Shown here: one piece after another, positions 1-12,639 of the stretch
Numbering within the stretch: the stretch's first letter is position 1
Layout: the number at the start of each line of letters is the position of its first letter
DNA from: Neckera pumila
Taxonomy: Eukaryota; Streptophyta; Bryopsida; Hypnales; Neckeraceae
DNA length: 64,000 nt
NCBI GenBank assembly: GCA_963969595.1
Contig: OZ018408.1
Coordinates: forward strand, 2,046,001 to 2,110,000
Reading direction: 5' to 3'
Made by a program: the position numbers and the translations under genes
The notes under the pieces: generated by a model
What the model was told of the DNA's origin: nothing
What the model saw: the letters and a program-made list of their open reading frames with translations, nothing else
The model's database searches: none

Positions 1-263
1 AATCCTTTCAAGTTTTTTCGGACTTCGTTGACGCGGATGGTGCGGCCCTCGATTTGCCCGCCGTCCATGTCGCGGATCGCCATCATCGCCGACCGGGGAT
101 TGGTGAAGGTGACGAAGCCGAAGCCGCGAGACTCGCCGCTCTCGCGGTCGTACACAATCTTGACAGACACAACCTCCCCAAACTCCATGAAGGCCTTTTT
201 CACAGTGTCTTCGCTGCTTTCGTAGGACAAGCCCCCCACGTACACGGAATTCACGTCGTCCAT
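1..263 (-). CDS. RRM-domain RNA-binding protein, 5' (N-terminal) part
   Basis: This is the first exon, or part of it, of a gene that runs off the left edge. The start codon is at 263-261. The visible 87 residues are one RNA recognition motif: RNP2 is VYVGGL at about residues 7-12 and RNP1 is RGFGFVTF at about 46-53, with the RRM fold ending near TIRVNEV. RRMs of this class bind single-stranded RNA in the nucleus or cytoplasm. The domain begins only six residues after Met, as in plant glycine-rich or zinc-knuckle RRM proteins, but the C-terminal region that would decide the subfamily lies outside the window. The reading frame is open to the window edge. RRM identity is secure; the precise family is not. 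Confidence 0.87.
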   Translation of the reverse strand, partial: MDDVNSVYVGGLSYESSEDTVKKAFMEFGEVVSVKIVYDRESGESRGFGFVTFTNPRSAMMAIRDMDGGQIEGRTIRVNEVRKNLKG

Positions 264-3200
264 GGCGGGAGGATCGATCTCGAGCTATCGTAAGGTCGGT
301 GTTGCAAAATTGTCGAGGAACGGGACACTGGATCTCACGAAGGAAAATCTCTGCATGCTTTAGAGCAAGGTGAGCAATCAACCATGGAATCATAATTTCA
401 ACTACTGCAATAAGAATACGACCGCACGCTTCAACACCAACAATCAAACGGCAATACGGTTTTAGTTTGGGATGGATCGGAAAAGGGCGGGTTGTTTTCC
501 AGCCAGCCAAAGGGTTTTACTGGCATCGGCACATCTCAAGACTTCTGGGTTCGCTCTTCAAACAAGACCTAGCAACGCATGCCCATAATTCTACTGCTAG
601 CTGTGATGACAACGCACTTTACAAAATTGTCCGATTTGTGATCACTGACAGTAATCTGCCATTTATATTCTATTCATCCTGCTGGCTCCGCCCCAGTCCA
701 AATTTTTCCAAGAACTCGTTACATGCTAGTAATAAACATGGCAGAGCTAGCAGTATTCCAATACATGAACGTTGTTTGATCGATAAGAAGTAAGTAGGAA
801 TTCTCGCCTGAATATGATCTCCATCGTCATTAACTCCCTCGCCGAAGCACCCACACCGTCGAAGGAAATCCAATTGAGCTCCAACTCGCGTAAGTTGGTT
901 TCTGATACCCCAAGACCAAAGCAGAAATGGCAATGCTCCTATTAATCTCGCGCTTCTTCACGTCGTTCGATCTGCTCTATCACAAAATCCAGCATTTCCT
1001 CAAAACTTCAGGAACAAAACAAGCAGACAACAACACCCCCACAAAACTCATCTCTGCAAAAACTAAAAGACCACATAAAACTCAAACTCTGTAAATATTC
1101 GAGCAAAGTCTCACCGTCACATGCAAACGAAGAAAGAAAGATCATTCAATGCTAAGAAGTTACACCTCACGAACTGCCGCTGGCACCCTGGAGCACCTTA
1201 ATTACCGACAAAGCCCACAGCGCACGTATGTCGAGGAAATATCATAAGCACGCAAAGAAGGGTCCCAAGGTTAAGATTGCGCGATCACGGAAAGAAACCC
1301 AATTAACCAATTCTACCAGGTGCACTTTCTTGCTGGAACTCACGGGTGCGGACGTGACTTGGCAGAAGAGAAGAACGAAGACAATCATATCAGGAATGCT
1401 CGTGCAAACAATCGAATCACTCAAAGAAGGGAATACTCGAGGGAATACATCAATGCAGCGCCGGCGGTACAGACCTGCAAATATGGAAAAACAGAACGCT
1501 GCAACCACATGCGTCGTTCTTCGCAACCAACGCTGGTGCTGCGTGCTGCACTACTGCTGGGCGGGATCACCGGCTAACACGGTGGAATCGGACAGCCTGG
1601 GCCGGTGGTGGGCTTCACCGTTACCCTTCCTAAGTCGGAAATCTAGTTCGCCGACGACCGACGGACGGACGAACGAACGAACGGAACGTCGGACGGACGG
1701 AATCTCCCCAGTGGACCGAAAAAATAGAAATCGGTGACGGGCTTGGAATCTAAGACACCTACATACCCGCCACCAATCCGGGCTTCAATCCGGGCACTTC
1801 CCAAAGTTGAACATATTCAAAAAGGCAAACTGCCTCAGTGGAATAAAGTGACCGCTAGTTTGAAAAAATAAAAAGGAAGGTGCAAGTGCACTCTCTCATC
1901 TCGACAAAGAAATTCATGACTGAGAGCATTTACCACCAGTTTGCAATGCCTGTGTCTGTAAATCTGGTTCGCAATAACACTAAAGCGAACCTGAAGCTGA
2001 GCGCAGTAAACCAGTGCAAATTCAAAGTAAACAATTTCAAGAAGACGATTTAGTTGTTAGCAAACTAATCTTAAAACATGCACTTTTAAAATTATGGAAA
2101 TCTCTTCCTAAAATGAGGCTATCTCTAAGTTCAGTGATAACTTTTCAGCCCACCATGCTTGATTCATTCACAAATACGGCAATTGCAGATTCTGCCCTAA
2201 GACAACAATACCTAATGTGTAACCCGTCCCTAAAATCAACCTTTTGACAGATTCTTGCCTTAAAAGTACAAAATTTGAGAACATCTCTGATTGATACATT
2301 GAAAATTCGTCGTTTTTTATGAAGAATTCAAAAGAAAAAATGCATTCGATTATCTTCCGATTGCCTTCAAGACGCAGCAAAATTAAAGGAAAAGAATGAA
2401 GGAAGCGATGGCAATCACCCAAACCAACAGCGTGGAGGCTTACTAATGTCTAATATGTGTGGTCTCACCGATTCCCACTACCGTAAGATTCTAAAAGAGT
2501 GAAACGAGTAATACAACTTTTCTACAATTGCAAATCCGGGGCTACAAGGCACATACATCGCTGCACGATAACCCCTATACGATAACCCCTCTCTCTAAGT
2601 AATAAAGCTTTATAGACACTGAAAATATGAAATTAGGGAACCCAGGTCGTCTACAAAAAAAATCCGGCAACAGCCAGAGCTATGCAAAGAGACCCTAAAG
2701 AAACGCAGCTGGCAATCCCCTACCGACAAACCGAAATGAGCATGAAGTCGACATCCCCACACTACGAAGTGGCAACCATTCCAAGCTTCAAGATTTTTTC
2801 TCTTAAACGAAACGCACATAATACTAAACCGCCCTATTTGGGAATCTCCACAGCATACGTCGAAAACCTAGCCCCTCTCTCAAACTTTCTTGTGAAGGTT
2901 ACCCTGCGCTCTCAAACAACTACCTTGCCACAATCCCGTGAGCTACCTCAACATGCCATTCCGAAGACCAAACACGAATTCACCCAAACAAGCTCCAATC
3001 CTTCACTGCTTCCACCCAAAAAAGAAACAATAACAACGGAGAGAGGTCGTATAGTGAACCTACCCCTGAATAAAGGAGCTGTTGAGTCCACCAGTGATCC
3101 ACGCAGCATCAATCCCACCAAAAACATGGAGAACGGCACGAGGATCAGCGAACCCACCATAGCTCCAGGATGAACATCGCCTCCGCCGTCGTCGGTCGTT

Positions 3201-3700
3201 GCAAAAAACGCGTCGCGAAAGAAACCATCGACGACGCTTACCGACTAGCGCAATGGTGCAAGGCGGCAAAAGAGGGAGACGGTCACTGGCAGAGACGGTC
3301 ACTGCAAGACTTCCTGGTGGCGAGGAACTGGTTGCGAACGGTGATAATTCCGCAATACCTGTTAGTACGGTTCTGTCCATCTCAGCCTTTTGCTTTCAGC
3401 GTTAAAAGTAGTACCGTAGAAACACTTTTCCCACTATCTCAAAGGTCAAATGATAAGATTATTAGCAAACTCAAGAAAAATGCAATCGAAGTAGTTTCGT
3501 TATTTTTCAATGCTTTCAAAATACTTCACAAATTTTCAAAATTATTGTGAATATAGGGTAGTTTACATAATACTAACTCACTCACCTTAAATAAACTCTC
3601 TTAAAACAAAAATTGTCTCAATTTTCATTGGTTGTTTCAAAAGACTCTTCACATCTCATGGGGTGGCTTTTGAAAAAGTATAATGGTTTTGAGTTGTAGA
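264..3700. other. Upstream region of the RRM gene; no gene supported
   Basis: About 3.4 kb, moderately GC-rich in patches (1200-1750 and 3030-3400) and AT-rich elsewhere. It contains a GACG/GAAC tetranucleotide run at about 1654-1700. Open frames exist on both strands at 1228-1737, 2682-3173 and 3060-3380. None shows a recognisable domain, and overlapping open frames on opposite strands suggest composition rather than coding. Part may be 5' leader or promoter of the RRM gene. Confidence 0.5.
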
Positions 3701-3837
3701 AGGTAGTCTACTCTAAAAGTGACTGTGTTTTAATTGCGACTTCTATCTAAGAAGGACTGACATATTGCTTGGAATAACTTCTACTATCAATGATGAGTTA
3801 CGTAGGCTTAAATGGTCACTTTAAGAGCATACTACCT
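3701..3837. mobile_element. MITE-like element, AGGTAG family, short copy
   Basis: The left end reads AGGTAGTCTACTCTAAAAGT and the right end is its imperfect inverted copy, ending GAGCATACTACCT. The inverted ends are about 22 bp and the element 137 bp. The same end sequences occur at 62483-62762 and, more diverged, at 39383-39792. There is no coding capacity. It is a non-autonomous DNA transposon or fold-back element by structure; no target duplication could be fixed. Confidence 0.6.
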
Positions 3838-4789
3838 AACTTATGTTATAACCTCTTAGGATGGATGTCTATTCCATAGTGAGTTGGAATTGAAAAATAA
3901 TTATTGAATTTTCTAGAATCTGAATAGCCTTTGTGGAGTTTTATGGTGCTTCCACTTCTATGTGAGTAATAAGAAACTAGAGTTTAGAAGTCGCTTTGCC
4001 ATGTTGTCAATTTAAATGAAAACCAAAAAAATTCAAAGCCATTGTTAAAAATAATTAGGGGGAAATAAAAAAGAAATCATCTTCTTTGTTTTTCAAAAAG
4101 ACTTTTCCTACAATTTTACCTGGCAACACTTCTAATTCTCTTCTTGCAAATATTAAACACTTCCTTGTAGAATTCCAAAATCCTTTTTGTCTTTTGGACA
4201 AAGTTTAGACAAGTTTTGTATATAGAAGTTTGCTCTCATTTTTCTTCTAGGAGTAGATTTCCATGTGCAAAAATTGAGCTAACCTTTCAAAAAAGATAGT
4301 TAAATTTTGGAACTCTACATGGAAGTGAGAAACACTTGTAAAGAAAAAATTGGAATGCCAATCTGCAAAATTATATGGATAAGCTATAAAAAATAGCAAA
4401 GGCAACTTTTGGTTTCCAAAAAACTACTTTTAGTATAGACTTCAAGCTTTGGGTTCCTTTTAGTTTGACAACAAGACCAAGCTAACTTGATTTGTTCTAT
4501 TAGTTAGGGGAGAAGTGAGCATCACCTAGAAGCATGTGTTACCTCAAAATTTATTTTAGTGGAAATTGGAACAATAAAGTACTATTCCAACCTAATATGG
4601 TTCAAAACAATGTGACTTTGGTAAATAAGGATAAAGGCACTCACGCATGCACGCCACGATTTGGTTCAAATATACTATAATGACAAATCTACATATGGTT
4701 TAATTATAGTTTCTCCTTGATCACATAGAAATGAAAACATCAGAAAATTCAATGAAGATAATTTCAACTCTAAAAATTTCATAAATCAA
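3838..4789. other. AT-rich intergenic DNA
   Basis: No open frame with protein-like composition and no recognised repeat apart from the elements bordering it. Confidence 0.5.
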
Positions 4790-5504
4790 CTAGCGGTTGG
4801 CGCTTGCTATGCTACGCATTCATCATTAGAGTTTTATTAGAATTTTTATGTATTCAATAAAATGCAGAACAAAAATTTCAATAAATCTTCAAATAAAAAT
4901 TACTAAAATTTTTGTATAATATTGTTTATAAGTAAACATATATTAAAATGTTCAATAGAAATTTATTGAATGATGAATGAAATATATGCAAAGGTGAATA
5001 CTGTAAAAAAAAAACATTTATTGTAATGCATTCAAAAGTTGACTCAATTGTTACAAACAATGGCAACCCAAAAACTTGGTGAATTGAAAAGAAAAACTTG
5101 TAAATTTCAAAAACTTCATACACAACTTAATTGTTGTGAAATCCAAAATTGCTTCAATTGAATAAATTTCCCAAATCATGTGGTAGTAGCAATAGAATTT
5201 TGAAATCATAAAAGTTGTAAAAGTGATATTACAGAGGTGATTGCAAACTACTACTCTATTTCTGTAATATAACATTGTGTGAAAATATTATTTATTATGT
5301 ATGCATGATTGAAAATATTTTTACAGAATATTAAAATTAATTATTTCAAAGACTTATTGAAATCATTATCATGCATTCTATTCAAATATATCAAAATTTT
5401 ACTAATATGTAATACAATATACGTAGCATAGCAAGTATAAGCCCCTATTATTAATGTTAGCATTTGTGATATTACAAAGGGAGTTATGATTTTAGTAGTA
5501 TGAT
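4790..5504 (+). repeat. Dispersed ~715-bp repeat, left copy
   Basis: This stretch is matched with high similarity by 23966-24675 in the same orientation. The match begins at the CTAG(C/T)GGTTGGCG sequence and ends at the TTTAGTAGTATGAT sequence. Near its ends it carries the inverted motifs CTTGCTATGCTACG (4803-4816) and CGTAGCATAGCAAG (about 5422-5435), as a non-autonomous element with short terminal inverted repeats would. Short open frames within it are not coding-like. Confidence 0.8.
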
Positions 5505-8208
5505 ATTCAATTTTGGTAAAATGGAAGTTCACCCTAACTTTTACCATAGTAAGAAAGACCCTTCACTAAAACATCCATTATTGAGTGATGGCACCTAGAC
5601 TTTGATAGGGTCTATGCAAATTGTTCAAGCATGTTGGGGAATTCTAGTAAGTCAGCATAAAATCTATGAGCCCATGAGTCTAGGAGTTTATATTATAAAC
5701 ACCTCTATAGTTATATGTATGCTATAAATACCTATATTATAGACTCTTTCCATGTTATAGGTACATATGTTATAAACCCCTTTGAATGGTTGTAAATATA
5801 TATCTACAACTAGGTGCAAGGCTCATAGGCTCACATCTCTGTACTTGCATGCTAACATCGTTGCGAGCGTATTAGCTGAGTTTTTTTAATTATTTCCCTT
5901 GGAATCATCATTATTCTATAAAGGAGTATAAATATTCAAGATGTGATGCATACTGGTACACATTTGTCCATCCTTAAATAAAATGTCTATGTAAAAAGAG
6001 AAGTAATTCCAGTCATTTTTCTGGTTGTGATAAATTAAGGGCTTCTTTATTTGTTGTTGTCAATTTGAAAGGTGCAGCCAAGCGACATCAAATTATTTAC
6101 CTATGATAAGGAGGAGGCTCTATATAGTGTAGGGTGATTACAAGAAACACATGTTAGTACAATTTTGCAACACATCCTGAGTACTAGTTTATTTTTATCC
6201 ATAACTTCTGTATTATGGCTCTAAATGACTCAAGATTTATTGATAAGGTATTCATGACTATTATGACACCTTATATAAGTTTTGGGGATTTTTCAAAAAA
6301 TATTTTTATCTCAAAATAGTCCCCACTTTTTTGTCACACTTGCCAATTTGGAATTTTGGGTATTATTTAGTATCCAAAAAAGTAAACTTGGAGTTGAAAT
6401 TTGGAGAGGATGGTCTTTTAGCTATTCTTAAAGAAATTTAAAAAAGATTTAATTGTATATTGTATAGAAGTCCACAAAATGGGGTTCTTTCTACTTGCAG
6501 TTTGAAGTATATAAAGTATTTTTTTAGTGGTTCTTTTGGTGAATGACCATCTCTATAAAGTTGTTTTAAATGGCCATTTTTTTTTAAATTGATTAATTTT
6601 AATATTTTTTAAATTAAAACATCAAACATCTATTTTCTTGAGGTACAACCTTAAAGGTGTATAATTTGGCCATATTTTATTTTAAATGAAAAAAATCCTA
6701 ATTTTACAATAATCTTAAAAACTAAGCATAAGTATTGATAATAAAAAAAAATGGAGCTTGAGTAGGGCTACCAAATTAGACCAGCAATGACATTACCTAT
6801 TGAGTTTTTTTAATTTAAAAAAAAAATTAAAAATATTTTTTCCCAAAAATTTGGAAAAAAATTAATTAATAATCTCAATCCTCAATGTCTAAAATTCAAA
6901 CAATTAAAATAAACCTTTCATGATTTTTTTGTGAGGGGGTTGTAGGAATGACATCACTACTAGTTTAGATTTGGAGGCCTTCTTGAGTCTCCATTCCTCT
7001 TCTAATGACGAAAATGAAACAAATCAGCAAGTATTTTTTGCAATCACCCTATAGCTTTATTATTGTATTGTTGTATTAGAAGCGATTTAGATAGTAAAGT
7101 GCTTTTAGGATACTTGAAAGTGTAGGGATTTTTGTGGTAAATTTAGAGTGTATTTGTATAATATTTAGAGATTTACATGTGGTATTGTATTTGTTTGAGA
7201 AGTTGTAGTAGGGTCACTGCAAGAATGACCTTCCGTTTTTGTTCCACTTTGGCCATTTTCAGCCATTTTTTCGGGAGTACTATAAAAATAGAAAAACATT
7301 TTTAAAACAATATTAGAAATATTAGAATGTATACACCTATAAGAAAAAGATATCCTATGAAGGAAAAGCAAAAAAAAATTCTTTAAATAGGAGAACTAGA
7401 AAAGTGCAGAATCGCAAGAAAATACATACTTTAACATTTTAATTTGTAAAAAATAGGAAAAGTAATTTTTAAAAAAACTGAAAAATCACAATTTGATAAT
7501 ACTTCATGGTAAAGAGATTTTGCCAAAAAAACGATCCTAAAACCATCTTCAATGTTCAGAATTGCATGCGCAATTTGCATGGACATAGAGGATATCAAAT
7601 AAAACATTTTTTAATCCCCCCTAGTAGAAACATGAGTTCCTACTATGGAAATAGACCATAGAAATTTCAGATCCAAATCATTAAATTTGGGGACTCCTTA
7701 TGTAGTAAAAACCCTAAAACTCAAAACTTGACAAATTAGTTTAAATGATTTTTAAATATAAAATGATTTTTAATTTTTTTTGAAAAATATGAGATATGAT
7801 TAAACTCATTAAAAGACTCTCCACTAAAAATTTCAAGTTCATACAAGTCATGCTTCTAAAGTTATTGCAAAATGAAGCTTCGGCACTGCGTTTGTAACAA
7901 TGTCTCAGTACCGGTCTTTCATGCAATCACCCAGTAATATATATAAGCTTCTTTTGTGACGATGGGGTGGGTTGGCCAATTTCAAAGTGTTGTTTGTATA
8001 AAAGTTTTGGTGTTTACATATTTGAATTCATTCATGATAGATGCAATAATTAGAGTTTTAAGGGATTTTATAATTGTACCAAAAACTAAGACAAATCATT
8101 GTCATAGTTGTTGCTCATATTAGGTACCACAATGTGACCATCCACACTTTCAGTAAATCCTTCTATAATAGCACGTACTACAAGTATCACTCGGAGGAGA
8201 AGAGATTA
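5505..8208. other. AT-rich intergenic DNA without genes
   Basis: About 2.7 kb of low-complexity, A/T-run-rich DNA. The only open frames are short and of AT-run composition. No RNA gene or structured repeat was recognised. Confidence 0.55.
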
Positions 8209-9138
8209 TTTAACCCCTAAAGGACCAACATGCGTGTTTTGGCCGTATAGAAATTTTGGGCAGGTACGTGTGACTAGAGATATCCATATTTGAGGCTGAA
8301 ATTTTAATAGAAGGTGGGGGCAAGGAATATCTTCATGTGTACCAAGTTTCATGACATTTCGAAATACAAGTCAAAAGTTGTAACCTAATGTGTTGCTTTT
8401 TTTCGTAACTGGGCAGTTTGGGTAGATCAAAAAAAATCATTTTTCCGGAATTTTTTTTGAAATTGGTTCTCTTCATTTATATATACTCAAAAAGCTTTGA
8501 GTTATTCCATTTCAATCAATGAGTCAAAAGTTATGAGGGTTTTTGAATTGCGGGCAATTATGGATTCTCTATTCTAAAAAAAACTTTGAAGTCGTTTATT
8601 TAACTCAATTTTCAATATTTTTGGAAAAAAATAAAATTGTTGGATGTAGATTGATTATTACAACATTACAACCTTTGGGATTGGCATTTTTAAATTCCAT
8701 GATTAAATTTTTAGTAATTTAGTATTTTGAATCATTTTCTACTTCCTTCTATTTACTATTTTTTTTCTATATGTTGTACAATTCCAAATGATGTGAATTT
8801 TTCAAGTATGTAGACAACTTGTTTAGGAAATTGAATTCAAAGAAGCACCACCTTTATCGGCATTTTTGCGTTGAAATGTGAGCTTGCAAAGTGCAGCTGC
8901 TCGGTTTTTTGCAGGATTGAAAAAATGGTTTTCAAGACTTTGAATGCTTATATCTTATGATCCACACGGTGGAATTTTCTAAAATTCTTACCACATGTTT
9001 TCAAAATATTATACTACAAGATCCTATGGTTATATGTGTCAAAAATTGTTTTTTTCTAAAAATTTGGTAGTTGTATTAGAAATGGCAGTTTTGGAGTATT
9101 GTTGGTGATTACATAGTCATGAAACTTTAGGGGTTAAA
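8209..9138. mobile_element. TTTAACCCCTAAAG-ended element, copy 1
   Basis: The left end reads TTTAACCCCTAAAGGACC and the right end reads CTTTAGGGGTTAAA, a near-perfect terminal inverted repeat of about 14 bp around 930 bp of AT-rich, non-coding DNA. Just inside the left end is a TTTTGGGCAGGT motif, whose equivalent is also found near the end of copy 3. Related elements are at 29452-30173, 46656-47125 (partial) and 62932-63861. Non-autonomous transposon or MITE is the best description; the superfamily is not identified. Confidence 0.7.
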
Positions 9139-9388
9139 CTTTGCTTCAAAAAATTTAGCCAAGAAAAAATGCCTAAATATGTTGTTTATCACAAATGATT
9201 TTATTAGCCTGTTCATAGTTTCTTAGAAATTTAAAGAATTTTAAACCATTTTTTAACCTTTAGACATAAAATTGAAATCAAAATTGAACAAATATTTGAA
9301 TACAATATGTGAAAATTTAAGAAGAATTGAAAGTTGAAACCTTGTCCTAATTCCAATATGTTTGTGTTCAATACAATACTATAAACAT

Positions 9389-10249
9389 CATTAGAAGAGA
9401 TTTGAGGCCTCCAAGAGCCCGCGTGTTATCTTGCGTTCCCGCAGCTTTTCTACACTGTGGAATGCAAGAAAGCTGCTGGCATTAGGAAGAATCGGAGCCC
9501 TCAAAGGTGCTGTGAGTGAGGGGAACGAGGGAACAACAACTGATTTTTTTTTTTTTCAATTTAAAAAAAAAAAAAAAAAAAAAATTCCCCCTCTAGCGAA
9601 CGGGAGAGCCTGGACAACGCCCGACACTGGCACTGAACCTTATTTTTTAATATTTAAAAAAATATAAAAATAGTTAATTTAAAAAAAAATTAATTTTTTT
9701 TTTTGGAATCTGATGTGGCACCATGATGACCACATCAGCTTCCTAATTTGAGAATTAGTTTATTTTAATTATTTTATTCTTATTTAAATTCTTATTTTAA
9801 TATTTTAAAATTTTTATATTATTAATTTGTATTTTTAAAATTTTTAAAATTATAATATTAATATAATATTATTATTATATTATTATTATATTATTATTAT
9901 TAATTTTTTAATTTTTTAAAAATGAACCCCCCTGTTCAAAAACAGAGGCGTTCCCTTCAAAGGGGCTGCACCTCCCTAAGGGGAACTCCTCAAAGGGAAG
10001 CAGCCCCTTTGAGGGTTGCCATTTTTTGTAATGGCTGACGTGGTTGAGAGAGTGCCACGTCATTTTCGGAAAAATAAAATAAAATAAAATAAATTTTTTT
10101 GCTTAGAATGATATTTTGGGCAAATTTTTTATTTTTTATTTTTTTGGAAAAAAAAATTCTAATAGCTCATACCGGCTGTTCACAGAATCGGGACAACATT
10201 GGGAACGGGCCTGAAACGGCCCTCTAATGCCCTCAAATCTCTTCTAATG
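9389..10249 (+). mobile_element. CATTAG-family MITE, long copy with internal insertions
   Basis: The ends are CATTAGAAGAGATTTGAGG and its inverted copy CCTCAAATCTCTTCTAATG. Inside the left end is CGTTCCCGCAG; inside the right end is GGAACGGGCCTGAAACGG. Both are family hallmarks. At 861 bp it is about three times the length of its relatives, with homopolymer tracts, a TTATTA-rich stretch and a second inverted repeat in which AAAGGGGCTGC is mirrored by GCAGCCCCTTT. This suggests nested insertion or local duplication. It carries a TGACGTGG and GCCACGTCA pair at about 10034-10060. No coding capacity. Confidence 0.75.
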
Positions 10250-10325
10250 CTACTTGTTATGTAGAACTCCCAGGGTACATTTTTGGAAGCATAATATGAT
10301 TTGAGTGATTCTACCTTAGTGTTTT

Positions 10326-10328
<3 letters not shown>

Positions 10329-10405
<77 letters not shown>
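10329..10405. repeat. (AT)n microsatellite, about 38 units
   Basis: Uninterrupted alternating AT for about 77 bases, followed by a short ACAT/ACATAC-rich tail. The open frame across it is an artefact of the repeat. Confidence 0.95.
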
Positions 10406-10411
<6 letters not shown>

Positions 10412-11171
10412 CTTACATACATATACATATATGTAATAAATTCATGAATGCAATTGAATTTGAGCCATGTGTATAAATAACAAGTTTCCAAGACCTTCAT
10501 TTTCATTCAAGAATAATTATACTGATGTCTGAAATGCTTCTAATAAGTAGATAGAGAAGCTGAACAATCAACATGCATTGAGGCTAGATAATGCAAAATG
10601 AACTTGAGTCCAATTTAAGATCTCAACAATTGAAACTAATTTCCCTCTAGCCATTAAAATCCTACTCCAATAAGGATTGTATTTAATTAATATAAAAACA
10701 TTTTAAATGTCAAATGGGGTTGAAAAGATTGCAACAACATGATTTAATTATGAGGTTATGAGGTTATGGATGGATTATGAGGTTAATACTTAAAATATGT
10801 GGCAAAAGATTCATTTATATTCCACAAAGTCTTGAGAGACACATTAAAATATCCACATTGAAATGAAGTTGGAAATTAATGGAGTCATATTAGCATCAAA
10901 AAGGATTTAAATAGTTCTCCATATAATCCACCATGGTCTACGGAGAGCCAAAAAAGTATAATTCATAAAATCATATTGTTGCTTTAGCCACCTATAATGC
11001 GTTTTGTTTTGCTTTTCAAAAAAATATTCACTGAAATATATGTGGAATATTCTTTAATTAGCTACCATTTCACAATATAGAATTTGTGAATTCTATAAGT
11101 CTAAATATGTGCAAACAACCAATAGGACAACAATGTATTAACAACAATGCGTGTCACATGGGAGCATAAGT
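10406..11171. other. AT-rich intergenic DNA
   Basis: No gene or recognised repeat was seen. Confidence 0.5.
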
Positions 11172-11829
11172 TCTTGTTTTGCACAATGAACATTGATACC
11201 TTACGCAATCCCCCTCAAGCGTACCAAATTTTACATGAAAATTCACAAAAAAACATTGATGATGAATTTTTAAAATTATTTGCGGAGATATGTAGGAAAC
11301 ATCTATGTGCACATCTTTACTTCAACAAGCATTTCTAAACAAAATTCCACAATTCCCTCCAAAGAGATTTCAATGGGGGCATATCAAATTCCCTAATTTT
11401 TGAAACAAATATTTCTTGATTATAATTAGACTTTTGCAAAGGAACCATACCACTATGCTCAAATATACAAAGCAGTTGTAGTGTGAAAGGGGAAATGCAA
11501 AATCTAATTATAGTAAAGAAATATCTATTTTCAAAAATTAGGGCACTAGATATGCCCCTACTAAAATCTCTTTGGAGGGAATTGTAGAACTTTTTTGGAG
11601 ATGTTTGTTGAGAAAAGATGTGCACCCAAATGTTTCCTACATATATCTGCAAACAAATTAAAAATTTTATCACCAATGTTTTTATGTGAATTTTCATGTA
11701 AAACCGTGCAAAAAAATTAAAAAATTTCACCAAAAATGGAGATTTGCTTTTTTGAAACTGAAAATTTGGTATGCTTGAGGGGGATTGCGTAAGGTATGAT
11801 CAATGTTCATTGTGCAAAACAAAAATGTT
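11172..11829. mobile_element. Large fold-back (inverted-repeat) element
   Basis: The left arm (about 11172-11440) and right arm (about 11499-11829) are inverted copies of each other. Outer ends share TTTTGCACAATGAACATTGA and the CAATCCCCCTCAAGC motif; the inner parts share TCTAATTATAGT-like sequence. The right arm is about 60 bases longer. A transcript could form a long hairpin. Open frames on both strands (for example 11335-11733) lie inside the arms and are not protein-like. A fold-back transposon or inverted duplication is inferred. Confidence 0.75.
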
Positions 11830-12043
11830 AACTTTGTAGTACATTACCCAAAGAAAATTGAATGGCCAAAAATGCCATCGTGTATCCTTTTGGTAGGCCA
11901 CTGATGTATTCAATCTAGAGCCACAAATATAGGATAGATTAGTGCACCAGTTTAAGGCCCCCCTTAAAGAGTTGCATGCATCTCCATGTGGACAAGCATT
12001 GGTCCATGAGGTAATATATCTGCAGTTAGGCAACCTAATGGGC

Positions 12044-12099
12044 AAGGCAACCTAATTTCACTATTTCTTGTACAAAAAATAGTGAAATTAGGTTGCCTT
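12044..12099. repeat. Perfect hairpin: 23-bp stem, 10-nt loop
   Basis: The arms at 12044-12066 and 12077-12099 are exact reverse complements, starting AAGGCAACCTAATTTCAC and ending with its mirror. The loop is CTTGTACAAA. A related GGCAACCTAA motif occurs just upstream (about 12029) and again near 12256. The perfect pairing looks recent; it could be a small MITE remnant or a foldable RNA. No promoter or transcript evidence is visible. Confidence 0.85.
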
Positions 12100-12261
12100 C
12101 AATAAAAAAAGGTTAGTGCCCATGGAGGCGCATGCAATTCTCTAAACCCAAGCCATGAACAGTGCACCGACCCATACAACACACATAATTCCTTCATTAT
12201 TGCATTCTTTGTACATATTTATATACTAATGTTGAATATTGAGAAATTAGTATGGGGCAAC

Positions 12262-12639
12262 CTAAGGTAGAGCTAACCATATCCAACTGAATAAGGAATT
12301 CTAACATGACTAGGAGTAGTGAAGGCAAAACAAATATTTTTCAGAGGTACATCAATAAAAATGACAAGAATTGCAAAAGAAATTGGTAATTTTATCACTT
12401 TAAATGAATTTACTATGAATTTTGGGAGGCAAAAAGTGCTCCAGACCTATGGCCAACATCTAGACTCTTCCCATTCCGATCATTCAAGAACTTTTTTCCT
12501 AATCAGTATTTCCTACCTTCTTTCTCACAACTTAGGACATGTGTCATGTATTTATTAATTCCAACCTTGAAAAGGAAAAAGGAAAACATTCTAAGCTTGG
12601 TCAAAAATACATGCACCTATAGGTCAGGAATGGGTCACT
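12262..12639 (+). repeat. ~378-bp dispersed repeat, copy 1
   Basis: It matches 45568-45943 in inverted orientation over its whole length, at roughly four bases in five or better. The shared start is CTAAGGTA and the shared interior includes TTTTGGGAGGCAAAAAGTGC and GGACATGTGTCATGTATTTA. No coding frame is shared, no tRNA-like promoter boxes were recognised, and the family (SINE, LTR fragment or MITE) is not established. Confidence 0.75.

Noticed and set aside
1228..1737. Plus-strand 169-aa frame
   Set aside because: It runs into a GACG/GAAC tetranucleotide repeat, is overlapped by an open frame on the other strand and has no domain.
3060..3380. Minus-strand 106-aa frame and an overlapping hydrophobic frame (MVGSLILVPFSMFLVGLML) with a donor-like end
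   Set aside because: Three frames over the same GC-rich patch are open, none has a recognised domain and no partner exon was found; left as unproven.
4803..5435. CRISPR-like or prokaryotic feature
   Set aside because: Repeats are dispersed eukaryotic elements with inverted ends; there are no regularly spaced short repeats anywhere in the window.
10324..10506. Minus-strand frame of Ile-Tyr repeats
   Set aside because: Direct translation of the (AT)n microsatellite.
11335..11733. Minus-strand 132-aa frame
   Set aside because: Lies across both arms of the fold-back element; AT-driven composition and no domain.
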